A stretch of 64,000 nt of DNA from CAVSRC01 sp963730325 (GCA_963730325.1 CAVSRC010000013.1:1-64000), one strand, 5' to 3'. Counted from the first letter of the stretch, positions 26,063-35,417 are shown. A program made the numbers and translations. Notes: generated by a model not told the origin, from the letters alone.

Positions 26063-26857
26063 TCAGCGACCCACACAACTCTTGCCGCCGTCCACCGGTA
26101 GGCACACGCCCGTAATATAGGCAGCTTCATCGGAGGCAAGGAAAAGCACCGCATGGGCGACATCCCAGGCCGTGCCCATGCGGCCCATGGGGCTCGCCGC
26201 ATTGCGCACTTTCAGCATTTCATTCCGATCCTTGAATTGCGCGGCAATCTGGCTTTCGACGAGGGGCGTATCGATGACGCCGGGCAAAACCGCATTCGCC
26301 CTGATGCCCTCCGCCGCGTAGCGCACCGCAATCGCGCGCGTGAAATTGTTGAGCGCGGCCTTTGCAGAGAAATAGGAGAAATAGGGATAGCGGTTGATCT
26401 GGATCGAAGCCAGAGAGCTGACATTGACGATGGTGCCCCGCTTCTGCCGCAACATCACCGGGATGACCTCACGGCACGTCCGAAATGCAGCATTAAGGTT
26501 CACATCGAGCCCGCGCTGCCAGCGTTCGTCGCTGATCTCGGTCAGCTCTGCCATGTCGACCATGCCGACATTGTTGTGCAGGATGTCGATCCGGCCGAAG
26601 CGGGACATCGTTTCCTCGACCGCCCTGGCCACGTCGGTGCTGCGTGTCAGATCTGCGGCAATGGCAAGCGCCGTGCCGCCCTCCCCTTCGATGAGCGCCG
26701 CCGTTTCACGTGCAGCATCGATATCGACGTCCACCGCCGCGACCGAAGCACCGTGACGAGCGAACAGGACCGCTGCGGCCTTGCCGTTGCCCCAGCCCGG
26801 TCCCGAGCTCCCGGCCCCGCACACCAGGGCAATCCGCGCGGCCAACCTCCCGGTCAT
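26063..26857 (-). CDS. Short-chain dehydrogenase/reductase
   Basis: A 264-residue SDR. The nucleotide loop is an atypical GAGSSGPGWGNG near residue 14, a variant found in a subset of SDRs. DVD after strand 2 favours NAD, HNNVG lies near 92, the catalytic Ser is in VNVSSLASI, and the active site is YFSAK near 160. It overlaps the IclR gene by 4 bases. It should oxidise a hydroxyl group of the imported compound, perhaps giving the lactone for the SMP-30 enzyme. Confidence 0.9.
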   Translation of the reverse strand: MTGRLAARIALVCGAGSSGPGWGNGKAAAVLFARHGASVAAVDVDIDAARETAALIEGEGGTALAIAADLTRSTDVARAVEETMSRFGRIDILHNNVGMVDMAELTEISDERWQRGLDVNLNAAFRTCREVIPVMLRQKRGTIVNVSSLASIQINRYPYFSYFSAKAALNNFTRAIAVRYAAEGIRANAVLPGVIDTPLVESQIAAQFKDRNEMLKVRNAASPMGRMGTAWDVAHAVLFLASDEAAYITGVCLPVDGGKSCVGR

Positions 26858-27585
26858 GAGAGCGGCTGCCCCGACAGCCGCGCCGACGCGCGCGTCGCCG
26901 CGGTCAGCATATTCTCGGTCTGCTCGCGCATCGCCTTGCGCGTGAAGCGGTGGCTGGGTCCCGATGCCACCAGCGACGCCACCACACGATTGCCTTCACG
27001 CACCGGGGCCGCCAAACCCGAAAGCCCCCCGACCCAGGAGTCGATGGCGATCGCCCATCCACGCTTTGCAATCTGCTCCAGTTCCTTCAGCAGTGCGCCC
27101 TTTGCCGCGGCAGAAAGGTCGAGCCTGTCGACATAGGCGGCGATGAACTCCCGCGAGGAATAGGCAAGAAGCACCAGACCGGTTGCACCAAAATGCAGGG
27201 GAACGATCAGGCCGATCGGCACGACGCGGCGAACCGAATGATGGCTCTGTACTTCCGCGATGCAGACGCGAAGATCGTCGGAGCGGATGTGGAGCGAGAC
27301 GGTTTCGCCGGTCACATCACGTAGCCATTCCATTTCCGGCGCCAGCTCGGCCATCAGTTTCGTCGGTCGTGCCGCATACCCCCACGCAAGCGGCTTCGGA
27401 CCGAGCGAATAGGTGTTCGAGCGATCTTCGATTTGCAGATAGCCGCGCCGCGCCAGCTCACGCATGAGGCGGCTCACCGTTGGCAATGGCAGCTCAAGAG
27501 AGCGCGCGACTTCTGCCGCCGGCAGCGGTTGAGGACTGTTGGCGATCGTCTCCAAAATAGCCGTGACACGGTCAAGAATACGCAT
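26854..27585 (-). CDS. IclR-family transcriptional regulator
   Basis: A 243-residue regulator with an N-terminal winged helix (LPAAEVARSLELPLPTVSRLMRELARRGYL near residues 21-50) and the C-terminal IclR effector domain. The latter includes GETVSLHIRSDDLRVCIAEV and GGLSGLAAPVREGNRVVASL. The ATG at 27585 follows AAAGGAGGCG. It heads the minus operon and is divergent from the peptide-type importer. A perfect 19-base inverted repeat in the shared control region is the obvious candidate operator. Confidence 0.9.
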   Translation of the reverse strand: MRILDRVTAILETIANSPQPLPAAEVARSLELPLPTVSRLMRELARRGYLQIEDRSNTYSLGPKPLAWGYAARPTKLMAELAPEMEWLRDVTGETVSLHIRSDDLRVCIAEVQSHHSVRRVVPIGLIVPLHFGATGLVLLAYSSREFIAAYVDRLDLSAAAKGALLKELEQIAKRGWAIAIDSWVGGLSGLAAPVREGNRVVASLVASGPSHRFTRKAMREQTENMLTAATRASARLSGQPLS

Positions 27586-27742
27586 GTTGGCGCCTCCTTT
27601 CGCGCCATTGGCCGGCAGGGCCGGATCTCTCCCCACACATTGAACCGGGAAGGATGCACGTTCTACGCGAACGCGACACTCTGTCCCCAAGAATGTTGTC
27701 TTGATCGGCATATGAGCGTAGCATTATCACCCAGCGACAGCA

Positions 27743-27761
27743 ACGCTCACTGTGTGAGCGT
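27743..27761. promoter_or_regulatory. Perfect inverted repeat, probable IclR operator
   Basis: ACGCTCAC, three bases TGT, then GTGAGCGT form a perfect 8+3+8 inverted repeat. It lies 17 bases before the importer start codon, just upstream of its AGGAGG site, in the 193-base divergent region. Its placement fits repression of the plus operon; in RNA it could also form a hairpin beside the ribosome site. Confidence 0.5.
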
Positions 27762-27778
27762 CAACAAAGGAGGGGAAC

Positions 27779-29491
27779 ATGCCAGGCAAACTCGATGATG
27801 CCCTCACTGATTTCATGAGAGGGAAGATCACGCGGCGCGGGTTCATCGAACGGCTTGCCGCCCTCGGGGTCGCGGCCCCGGCAATGGGTACGCTGCTCAG
27901 AGCCGCGTCGGCGGTTGCCGCCGAATCTCCCTATCCGGTCACCGGCGACATGAAGGAGGGATCGGGAGGTAATCTGGTCGTTGGCCAGGAGTCGAACTGG
28001 GATGTTCTCGACCCCGCGCTCGGCACCGGCGCCGTGACCTGGCGCACCTGCCTCTATCAAATCTATGAGTCACTCGTCTCGCGCGATCTTGATAACCCGC
28101 AGGGCATTGGCAACGGCGTAGTTCCGCGGATCACAAAGTCGATCGACCAGTCCTCGGACGGCAAGACCTACACGTTCCACCTCCAGCCGGGCGTCACCTT
28201 CACCGACGGCACGCCGTTCGACGCGGACGCCGTCATGTGGAACATCGAGCGGCAATGGGATCAGACCAAGATCGGCAAGGAGAACGCGCCGCAATTCAAC
28301 AAGACGGCCGCCGCGGTACGCAGCTGGTTCTGGGGCCCCGCGCAGATGGTCAGCATGACCGCGCCGGACAAGTACACGGTCGTCTTCCAACTGGCCAATC
28401 CGTTCTCTCAATTCGTGAGCGGCATGCCGGAGGCCGGTCTCGGTACAATGGGCATCAGCAGCCCGGAGGTGTGGAAGAAGGGAGGCGATGCGGCCATTGC
28501 CGCGACACCGGTTGGGACCGGTCCCTTCCTCTTCGAGAGTCAGGTTCCGGGCGATACCCTGGTCATCGCCAAAAATCCGAAATACTGGAATCCGGATCAG
28601 GCGGCGAAGGTGGACAAGATCACCTTCAAGGCGCTTCCCGATGCTGCAACGCGTGTTGCCGGCCTGCGTGGTGGCGAAGTCCACGTGATCTTCGCTCCGC
28701 CGACGCAGGAACTGGCCTCTCTCAGGGATGCGGGATTCATCGTCACCGCGCGGCCAAACCCGCACCTCTGGTACCTGCAGCTCAACGCCAACGAACCCTA
28801 CTGGAAGGACGCGCGGGTGCGGCAGGCCTTCTTCATGTCGATCGATCGTGCCGGCATGGCCTCGCAGCTCCTGAAGGATACCGTGCTTCCTGCGGTCAGC
28901 GTGAATGGGCGCACGTGCCCGTCGTGGACCGACAAGGCCGGCTACGCCGACTACGATCCGGCGGGGGCGAAGAAACTGCTGGCGGAGGCTGGCTACGAAA
29001 AGGGCTTTGACACCACGTTCCAGATTCCCACCGGCGGCTCCGGCGAAATCGACCCGGTCGCCATGGCCGAATGGATCGCCGGGGACGCGGCAAAGGTGGG
29101 TATCCGCATCAAACTGCAGACCATGGAGTGGATCAGCTACCTGCACGCCTGGGCCGGCGGCATGACGGCCGGCATAGGCATGAACCAGCAGTCCTGGGGC
29201 ATGACCTCGATGTATTGGCCGAACCTGCCGTTGCGCACCACGTCGGGGCTGAATGTCGGTCACCAGCCCGACAAGCAGTTCGACACCCTTCTCGACGCCG
29301 CGAATTCGGCACTCGACGAGGATGTGGCGATTGCCAAGTATCGGGCGGTGGACATGCTCAATGCCAAGGAAATGTGGCTGGTACCGGTCGTGAACGACTT
29401 GGCCCCCGTTGTTATTTCGCCAAAGGTGAAGGGCTTCGTCCACACCTCAGACTGGTGGTGGGATTTCAAGAAGGCCTGGGTCGAGGGCTAA
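27779..29491 (+). CDS. Peptide/nickel-type ABC solute-binding protein (SBP_bac_5)
   Basis: This 570-residue exported protein has a twin-arginine signal (TRRGFIERLAALGVAAPA near residues 20-37), so it probably folds before export. It belongs to the DppA/OppA cluster C of binding proteins: GTGAVTWRTCLYQIYESLVS near 81-100 and an extended two-lobe fold ending in a SDWWWDFKKAW tail. A strong AAAGGAGGGG site precedes the ATG. The neighbouring amidase, dehydrogenases and lactonases suggest a non-peptide ligand, as is common for such systems in rhizobia. Confidence 0.9.
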   Translation: MPGKLDDALTDFMRGKITRRGFIERLAALGVAAPAMGTLLRAASAVAAESPYPVTGDMKEGSGGNLVVGQESNWDVLDPALGTGAVTWRTCLYQIYESLVSRDLDNPQGIGNGVVPRITKSIDQSSDGKTYTFHLQPGVTFTDGTPFDADAVMWNIERQWDQTKIGKENAPQFNKTAAAVRSWFWGPAQMVSMTAPDKYTVVFQLANPFSQFVSGMPEAGLGTMGISSPEVWKKGGDAAIAATPVGTGPFLFESQVPGDTLVIAKNPKYWNPDQAAKVDKITFKALPDAATRVAGLRGGEVHVIFAPPTQELASLRDAGFIVTARPNPHLWYLQLNANEPYWKDARVRQAFFMSIDRAGMASQLLKDTVLPAVSVNGRTCPSWTDKAGYADYDPAGAKKLLAEAGYEKGFDTTFQIPTGGSGEIDPVAMAEWIAGDAAKVGIRIKLQTMEWISYLHAWAGGMTAGIGMNQQSWGMTSMYWPNLPLRTTSGLNVGHQPDKQFDTLLDAANSALDEDVAIAKYRAVDMLNAKEMWLVPVVNDLAPVVISPKVKGFVHTSDWWWDFKKAWVEG

Positions 29492-29513
29492 GACCCGCCC
29501 TGCGGGACGGCTG

Positions 29514-29550
29514 CGCCGTGGCGGCAAGGATCGCGTTTGTCGCCACGGCG
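29514..29550 (+). repeat. Stem-loop between the binding-protein and permease genes
   Basis: A perfect 10-base inverted repeat, CGCCGTGGCG and CGCCACGGCG with a 17-base loop, lies 22 bases after the binding-protein stop. It has no T-run. Such intra-operon hairpins usually protect the upstream mRNA and leave more binding protein than permease (inference). Confidence 0.5.
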
Positions 29551-29576
29551 GCCCGTGAAGCGGCGCTGAGGTGCTG

Positions 29577-30530
29577 ATGCTGACTTACCTTCTGCAGCGC
29601 GTCGCTATCGCAATTCCGACGATGATCGGCGTGTCGATGGTGACGTTTGCACTCCTGCACATCGTTCCGGGTGGTCCGGCCGTGGCCATGCTTGGCCTGG
29701 CCGCATCAGACCCGGCTGCGGTCGCCGAACTGACCAAGGAACTTGGCCTCAACCTGCCGATCTGGGAGCAATACGGCATCTGGCTGAAACGCGCCTTGTC
29801 GGGCAATTTCGGCATGTCCACCGAGTTCCACGTCCCGGTCCTCTCGCTGGTCGGGCCCAAGCTCATCCACACCCTCATCCTCACCGCAGGCAGCCTGGTC
29901 TTCGCCATCGTCATCGGCACGGTCATCGGCATCGCCGCGGCCGTCTATCACCGGACCCTGTTCGATCGAACCGCAATGTTCGTCGCCCTGATTGGCGCGA
30001 GCGCTCCGGTCTTTTGGATCGGCATGCTGCTTATCTACCTCTTCGCCATCCGCCTGGGTTGGCTGCCGGCAATGGGCATGACCTCGATTCTGGGCGGCTC
30101 CTCGCCGGTGATCGTGCTTCAACACCTGATCCTGCCGGCCTTTGCCAACTCCATCATCTCGACGGCGGTGATCGCCCGTATCGTCCGTTCGAGCATGCTG
30201 GAAACCCTGGTCCAGCCTTATATCCTGGCGGCCCGCGCACGCGGACTGTCGCGGACCCGGCAGGTCATCGTCCACGCCTTTCGCAATGTTCTTCCCGACG
30301 CCATCAACATCACCGGACTGCAGGTCGGCTTCCTCTTCGGCAGCGCGCTGTTCGTCGAGGTGGTGTTCGCTTGGCCGGGCGTGGGCTATCTCATCTATTC
30401 GTCGATTCAGGCTCGCGACTACGTCACGCTACAGGCTTCGGTGCTGATCGTTTCGGCGGTCTTTGTCCTCGTGAACCTGGCCGCTGACATGGCGCGGATG
30501 GCGCTCGATCCGCGGGAGCAAGCGGCATGA
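29577..30530 (+). CDS. Peptide/nickel-type ABC permease (DppB family)
   Basis: A 317-residue permease with an N-terminal helix, the DppB-type periplasmic loop (PGGPAVAML and LGLNLPIWEQYGIWLKRAL) and a cytoplasmic coupling region YILAARARGLSRTRQVIVHAFRNVLPDAI near residues 216-244. The ATG at 29577 has GAGG five bases upstream; an in-frame GTG two codons earlier lacks one. It overlaps the DppC-like gene by 4 bases. Confidence 0.92.
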   Translation: MLTYLLQRVAIAIPTMIGVSMVTFALLHIVPGGPAVAMLGLAASDPAAVAELTKELGLNLPIWEQYGIWLKRALSGNFGMSTEFHVPVLSLVGPKLIHTLILTAGSLVFAIVIGTVIGIAAAVYHRTLFDRTAMFVALIGASAPVFWIGMLLIYLFAIRLGWLPAMGMTSILGGSSPVIVLQHLILPAFANSIISTAVIARIVRSSMLETLVQPYILAARARGLSRTRQVIVHAFRNVLPDAINITGLQVGFLFGSALFVEVVFAWPGVGYLIYSSIQARDYVTLQASVLIVSAVFVLVNLAADMARMALDPREQAA

Positions 30531-31462
30531 GCGACATCGAAGCCGGCGGCATTGGCGCCGGAGTGGCGCCTTCGCCCCTGCCGCCACGCCGGTCCGATTC
30601 GCAGCCGGTGCCGCAGAGCGGTTTCAGGCAGGGGGTCGCCGCGCTCCGTCGCGATCGCTCCGCGATGCTTGGTCTGGTGGTCCTGCTGGTTGCCCTGGCG
30701 GCGGCAATCCTGGCGCCCGTGATCGCGCCCTACGATCCCACCATAGGCGACAGCCACGCCCTGCTTGCTCCTCCCCTGACGCAGGGCCACATCCTCGGCA
30801 CCGACCAGCAGGGGCGTGACATCCTCTCGCGCATACTCTTCGGCGCCAGGCTGGCATTTCCCGAGGCGATGATCCCGGTTATCGCGGCCGGGTTGGCGGG
30901 GATGCTGCTCGGCCTCATCGGCGGCTTTTTCAAGGGCTTCGTCGGCGAGATCATCATGCGCTCGCTGGACGTTCTCTTCGCCATCCCCATGGTGTTGCTT
31001 GCCATTGCCATCGCCACGACGCTCGGTAGCGGGCTGCCGACGGTGATCCTGTCCATGGCCGTCGTGATCACTCCATACATTGCGCGCGTCGTTGCAACGA
31101 CGGCGGCGCAGATCCGGTCCGCTCCCTTTGTCGATGCGGCCCGTTGTGCCGGCTTCAGCGAGTTGCACATCCTGCGCCGCGAGATCCTGCCCCACGCGAT
31201 CCCGGCCGTCGTTGTCTACGGGACCACAAACATGGGTGCGATGGTCGTCTTCGCCGCCGGCTTCGGCTTCCTCGGCCTTGGCGCACCGCCACCGACAGCC
31301 GACTGGGGCGCCATGATTTCATCGGGCATGCAATCGCTAGCCAGCGCACCTTGGGTATCGGCCGCGCCCGGCGTGGCGATCGTCATCGTTTCACTGGCGT
31401 TCAACTATCTCGGCGATGGCCTGCGCATCGCCCTCGATCCGCGCTTGAGGAATCGACATTGA
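30527..31462 (+). CDS. Peptide/nickel-type ABC permease (DppC family)
   Basis: A 311-residue permease with a polar N-terminal segment, LGTDQQGRDILSRILFGARLAF near residues 87-108 (a DppC hallmark) and the coupling motif FVDAARCAGFSELHILRREILPHAIPAV near 203-230. It pairs with the DppB-type permease to form the channel. Its stop overlaps the probable TTG start of the first ATPase gene. Confidence 0.92.
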   Translation: MSDIEAGGIGAGVAPSPLPPRRSDSQPVPQSGFRQGVAALRRDRSAMLGLVVLLVALAAAILAPVIAPYDPTIGDSHALLAPPLTQGHILGTDQQGRDILSRILFGARLAFPEAMIPVIAAGLAGMLLGLIGGFFKGFVGEIIMRSLDVLFAIPMVLLAIAIATTLGSGLPTVILSMAVVITPYIARVVATTAAQIRSAPFVDAARCAGFSELHILRREILPHAIPAVVVYGTTNMGAMVVFAAGFGFLGLGAPPPTADWGAMISSGMQSLASAPWVSAAPGVAIVIVSLAFNYLGDGLRIALDPRLRNRH

Positions 31463-32487
31463 GCGCGCGACCGAACGATCTGATCGATTCGGCGGCCGGC
31501 AGCGCCGCGATGTCGCCGCTGCTCGACGTCTCGCATCTGACCGTGCGGTTCTCCTCGCCCGCCGGCGAGGTGCGCGCTGTCGAGGATGTTTCCATCACCA
31601 TCGGGCGCAACGAGGCCGTCGGTATCGTCGGTGAGTCCGGCTCCGGCAAGACGGTCACCTGCATGTCGATGATGTGGCTGCTGCCGAGCCCGCCGGCCCG
31701 CTATTTGAGCGGTCGGATCACCTTTGACGGGCAAGAGCTATTGCGCAAGGACGAGCGGCGCATGCGCGACGTTCGCGGCGCCGGCATCGGCATGGTGTTT
31801 CAGAATGCCCGACTGTCGTTCAACCCTGCCTACCGGCTCGGCAAGCAGATCGCCGAGGCGCTGCGCGTCCACCACGGCAGCCGCTGGCGGGATGTCGAAT
31901 CCCACGTCATCGAGACGCTCGGCTACTGCAATATCGCCAATCCGGAGGAAACGCTCAGGCTGTTTCCGCACGAAGTCAGCGGCGGCGTGGCGCAGCGTGT
32001 GAGCATTGCGCTGGCCTTGCTCATTCGGCCGAGGCTGCTGATTGCCGACGAGCCGACGACGGCGCTGGATCTTCTCAGCCAGCTCGAAGTGCTTTCGCTG
32101 CTCGAGCGCGTGTGCAAGGAGCTGAACAGCTCGCTGGTGCTCGTCAGCCACGACCTGAACGTTGTCCGGCGCATCGCCGACCGGGTCATTATCATGTATG
32201 CGGGGCGGATCGTCGAAGAGGGACCGGCCGCCGAGATTTTCGCCGATCCGAAGCATCCATACACGCAGGGACTGCTGGCATCGGCGGCGCAACGCACCGA
32301 AGGCAAACGGCTCTACGAACTTCCCGGTCAGCCTCCCGATCTGGCGGCCCTGCCGCCGGGCTGCAGCTTTCGGCCGCGTTGTGCGCATGCCTTCGACCGC
32401 TGCGGAGAGATGCCGCCCCTCTACCCCGTATCGCCGCGCCGCGTGAGCCGCTGCTTCCTCTTCGACAGCGAGCGTGGCAATGGCTGA
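31459..32487 (+). CDS. Peptide/nickel-type ABC ATPase 1 (DppD family)
   Basis: This ATPase has 342 residues from a TTG start at 31459, which is preceded by GAGGA and overlaps the permease stop (TTGA); an ATG at 31510 would give 325 residues. Walker A is GESGSGKT, the signature is VSGGVAQRVSIALAL (Gln after the Gly-Gly is shifted by Val-Ala), Walker B is LLIADEPTTALD and the switch His is in VLVSHDLNVV. The C-terminal oligopeptide-transporter domain with its cysteines (PPGCSFRPRCAHAFDRC) is intact. Only the start codon is uncertain. Confidence 0.88.
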   Translation: MSARPNDLIDSAAGSAAMSPLLDVSHLTVRFSSPAGEVRAVEDVSITIGRNEAVGIVGESGSGKTVTCMSMMWLLPSPPARYLSGRITFDGQELLRKDERRMRDVRGAGIGMVFQNARLSFNPAYRLGKQIAEALRVHHGSRWRDVESHVIETLGYCNIANPEETLRLFPHEVSGGVAQRVSIALALLIRPRLLIADEPTTALDLLSQLEVLSLLERVCKELNSSLVLVSHDLNVVRRIADRVIIMYAGRIVEEGPAAEIFADPKHPYTQGLLASAAQRTEGKRLYELPGQPPDLAALPPGCSFRPRCAHAFDRCGEMPPLYPVSPRRVSRCFLFDSERGNG

Positions 32488-33418
32488 CGTTCCCCTGATC
32501 GCCTTCGACAATGTCAGCGTCGTCTACAGGCGTCGCCGGCCGCGGCGGAGCCTGGAGGCGCTGAGCAATATCAGCTTCGCCGTCGAGGCAGGCCGGTCAA
32601 TCGGTATCATCGGCGATTCCGGAGCCGGCAAGTCGACGATTTGCCGGGTTGCCGAAGGGTTGGTACGTCCGAGTTCCGGCCGCATCCTGGTCGAGGGCAA
32701 GGACTTTTCTACCGCCGGTCGACAGGCGTGGCGTCGGGCGCGCCGCGACGTGGCTCTGGTCTTTCAGGATACGCTCGGTTCGCTCAACCCGATGCGGCCG
32801 GTCATCGATTCGATCGGCGCGGCGCTGATCGGCTACGGCAACCCGACCAAGGCGGAATTGCGCGACGCTGTTGGCAAGGCGATGGAACGGGTCGGCTTGC
32901 TGCCGTCGCAGATGACGCGCTATCCGCACGAATTCTCCGGCGGTCAGGTCCAGCGGCTCGCCATCGCCAGGGCGCTGATCACCGATCCGCGGCTCGTGCT
33001 GCTCGACGAGCCGGTTTCCGCCCTCGACGTTTCAATTCGGGCGCAGGTTCTCAATCTGCTCAGCGACCTCGCCCAGAACCTCAACCTCACCTATGTCGTG
33101 ATCAGCAGCGACCCGGGCGTTCCGCGCCATCTGACGAACGAAATGATCGTCCTCTACGCCGGCCGCATCGTCGAGAGGGCACCGACGGATGTCCTCTTCT
33201 CCCGTCCCATCCATCCCTACACGGTATCGCTGCTGTCTCTCCACGATCCGACGCTCAGCGCGCATGTGAATAGCCTGGCCGACATGCGCGAACGCAATCA
33301 GATCACTGCCAACGCGGGTCTCCTTGCCGTGGCACCAGGGCACCTCGTCGACATGCAGCCGTTTCCGATTCCAGCTCCGCTAGGCACCGGCACGTCACCT
33401 GTGGCGGCCGCGTCATAG
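32480..33418 (+). CDS. Peptide/nickel-type ABC ATPase 2 (DppF-like) with altered switch loop
   Basis: This ATPase has 312 residues from the ATG at 32480, with a possible GTG two codons earlier. Walker A GDSGAGKST, signature FSGGQVQRLAIARAL and Walker B LVLLDEPVSALD are normal. The H-loop reads VVISSDPGVPRH, with Ser where the catalytic switch His normally stands, and the following residues are also unusual. The cysteine-rich C-terminal motif is absent. The two ATPases of this importer are therefore asymmetric: the partner has all its catalytic residues while this one probably has a weakened site. Confidence 0.88.
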   Translation: MADVPLIAFDNVSVVYRRRRPRRSLEALSNISFAVEAGRSIGIIGDSGAGKSTICRVAEGLVRPSSGRILVEGKDFSTAGRQAWRRARRDVALVFQDTLGSLNPMRPVIDSIGAALIGYGNPTKAELRDAVGKAMERVGLLPSQMTRYPHEFSGGQVQRLAIARALITDPRLVLLDEPVSALDVSIRAQVLNLLSDLAQNLNLTYVVISSDPGVPRHLTNEMIVLYAGRIVERAPTDVLFSRPIHPYTVSLLSLHDPTLSAHVNSLADMRERNQITANAGLLAVAPGHLVDMQPFPIPAPLGTGTSPVAAAS

Positions 33419-33429
33419 AGAGAAATCAA

Positions 33430-33454
33430 TTCCACCAACGGGGCGGCGGTGGAA
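33430..33454 (+). repeat. Small hairpin between the importer and the enzyme genes
   Basis: TTCCACC and GGTGGAA enclose an 11-base GC-rich loop directly after the ATPase stop and before the ribosome site of the ThDP enzyme. No T-run follows. It may mark an RNA processing point between the transport and enzyme parts of the operon. Confidence 0.3.
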
Positions 33455-33473
33455 ACAGAAGGAAGGGTGAATA

Positions 33474-35189
33474 ATGAGTGTCATGCGTGGCGGCGACGCC
33501 ATTGTGAAGATGTTGCAGCTGCACAATGTCGACCTTGCACTCGGCATGGGCGGCTTCCAGGTGCTGCCCTACTATGATGCTCTGGCCCATCAGAACCAGA
33601 TCCGCCATGTGTTGATCCGCGACGAGAAACACGGCGCGTTTGCCGCCGATGGCTATGCCCGCATCACCAACCGGCCGGCGGTCGCCAATTCCACGCTCGG
33701 GCCGGGCGCCACCAATCTGATCAGCGGCGCGGCCGAGTCGTTCGGCGCCTCACTGCCGATGATTCTGTTGACTGGCGAGGTAAATTCCGCGCTTGCCGGA
33801 CGCAGCGCCACGCAAGAGAGCGACCAGGTCGGCATGCTCAAGCCGACGGTCAAGGCGAGCATCACGGTCAACCGCATCGAACGCCTGCCCGAACTCATCC
33901 GCCGCGCACACGCGATCGCCACCGGCGGCCGGCCCGGGCCGGTCAATCTCAATGTGCCGGAGGAAGTGTGCCACGGCACATACGATTTTCCGGACGACGA
34001 TCTTTACGCCGACCCGTCGGCTATGGAGGCTTGTGCGCGCCGGCCACGGCCGGATCCGCTGGACGTTGAAAAGGCGGCGGCACTGATCCGCAATGCCAGC
34101 AACCCGATGATGCTGGTTGGTGGCGGCATTCACCTGTCCCGCGCTTATGCCGAACTCGCCGACTTCATCGCATTAACCGGTATCCCGACGGCCTACACCA
34201 TCTCGGGCAAGGGGGCGCTGGCCGATACCCACCCACTCGCGGTCGGCCTCTCCGGTCGTTATTCGCGGTTTGCCAATCCGCTCATCGCCAAGGCCGATGT
34301 CCTCGTCGTCGTCGGCTCCAAGCTCGGTGAGATCGCGACCAATCGCTGGACCGTCATCCGGCCAGGCACCAAGGTCATTCATATCGACATCGACCCGACC
34401 GAACTCGGCAAGTTCTATCGCGTTGCGGTCGGCATGTGGGCCGACGCCAAGGCGGCGCTCATCGACCTGACGGCCGCCATCGCTGAAGATCAGGCGGTCC
34501 TTGCCAATCGCAAGCGCGACCAGGCCGCCGAAGTCGCAGAATTGCGCCGCCAGTGGATGGAGAAGAGCGAAGGGCAGCGGATTTCCGACGAGCAGCCGAT
34601 CCACATGGCGCGACTCCTCCACGAGATGCGCAGCGTTGTGCCGGCCGAGTCGGTGATCGTTGCCGACGGCGGGTTTGCCGCTCATTGGTCGGCCTTGCTC
34701 TACGACATCACCGCCCCTGGTCGCACCTACATCGCCAATCGCGGCCATGCGGCCATCGGCTACGGTCTGCCGGGGGCCATGGGCGCGAAAATCGCGGCCG
34801 GCCGCGCCACACCGGTCATCGCCCTGTGCGGCGACAACGGCTTCGCCATGACGGCCCTGGAGCTGGAGACGGCGCGCCGGGTGGGTGCGCCGGTCATTGT
34901 CGTCGTCGTCAACAATTCGGCCCTTGGCTACGTCAAGGCGCTGCAGCATTCGCTCTATGATGGCCGCTACATTTCGTCCGACTTCCTCGACGTCGGTTTC
35001 GTCGAGATAGCGAAAGCCTGCGGATGCGAAGGGCTCCTCGTGAAGGACCCGAACGATCTCGGCCAGGCTTTCCGCACGGCCATGGAGGTGCAGACGGACA
35101 GGCCCATTCTGCTGGACGTGCGCACGACCACCGATCCGGCCAAAATGCTGCCAGGGGTCGACTCGCGCACGCGCGCCAAAACCAACTGA
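33474..35189 (+). CDS. Thiamine diphosphate-dependent enzyme (acetolactate synthase-like)
   Basis: A 571-residue three-domain ThDP enzyme. The catalytic Glu lies in RDEKHGAFAADGYAR near residue 50. The central domain (about 190-330) has GKGALADTHPLAVG, and the C-terminal ThDP/magnesium motif is CGDNGFAMTALELETARRVGAPVIVVVVNN near 455-484. The family covers acetolactate synthase, glyoxylate carboligase, oxalyl-CoA decarboxylase and similar enzymes; the substrate here is not evident. No small regulatory subunit is encoded nearby, so a catabolic 2-keto-acid decarboxylase or carboligase role is more likely than branched-chain amino acid synthesis. Confidence 0.88.
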   Translation: MSVMRGGDAIVKMLQLHNVDLALGMGGFQVLPYYDALAHQNQIRHVLIRDEKHGAFAADGYARITNRPAVANSTLGPGATNLISGAAESFGASLPMILLTGEVNSALAGRSATQESDQVGMLKPTVKASITVNRIERLPELIRRAHAIATGGRPGPVNLNVPEEVCHGTYDFPDDDLYADPSAMEACARRPRPDPLDVEKAAALIRNASNPMMLVGGGIHLSRAYAELADFIALTGIPTAYTISGKGALADTHPLAVGLSGRYSRFANPLIAKADVLVVVGSKLGEIATNRWTVIRPGTKVIHIDIDPTELGKFYRVAVGMWADAKAALIDLTAAIAEDQAVLANRKRDQAAEVAELRRQWMEKSEGQRISDEQPIHMARLLHEMRSVVPAESVIVADGGFAAHWSALLYDITAPGRTYIANRGHAAIGYGLPGAMGAKIAAGRATPVIALCGDNGFAMTALELETARRVGAPVIVVVVNNSALGYVKALQHSLYDGRYISSDFLDVGFVEIAKACGCEGLLVKDPNDLGQAFRTAMEVQTDRPILLDVRTTTDPAKMLPGVDSRTRAKTN

Positions 35190-35213
35190 TTTGCCGAACG
35201 AAGGAGAAACCGG

Positions 35214-35417
35214 ATGACTCCGATATTCAGGATCACACCCGAACTGGTTGGACACTACGCCGAGATGTTCGATGTGCCGATGTCGGAAACGGAACGGGCA
35301 GAGATGCCACCGCAGCTCGCCGGTGCCTTTCAGGGCATCGCCGACCTTTGGCAGGTGGACGTGACCGGTTGCGAGCCGGCGGTCATTCTGCCCGTCGACC
35401 GGAGTGCGTCGCGATGA
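35214..35417 (+). CDS. Small AtzG/GatC-like amidase partner
   Basis: A 67-residue protein. The pattern ITPELVGHYAEMFDVPM at the start and a conserved-looking end WQVDVTGCEPAVILPVDR resemble the small helical subunits (GatC, AtzG) that bind amidase-signature enzymes. An AAGGAGAAACC ribosome site precedes the ATG, and its stop overlaps the amidase start by ATGA. In the cyanurate pathway AtzG pairs with AtzE; the same layout here supports a two-subunit amidase. Assignment rests on size, motif and context. Confidence 0.75.
   Translation: MTPIFRITPELVGHYAEMFDVPMSETERAEMPPQLAGAFQGIADLWQVDVTGCEPAVILPVDRSASR

Noticed and set aside
33474..35189. Biosynthetic acetolactate synthase (IlvB)
   Set aside because: No IlvN-type small subunit nearby, placement inside a transporter and amidase operon, and a GDN rather than the common GDG motif; a catabolic ThDP enzyme is more likely.
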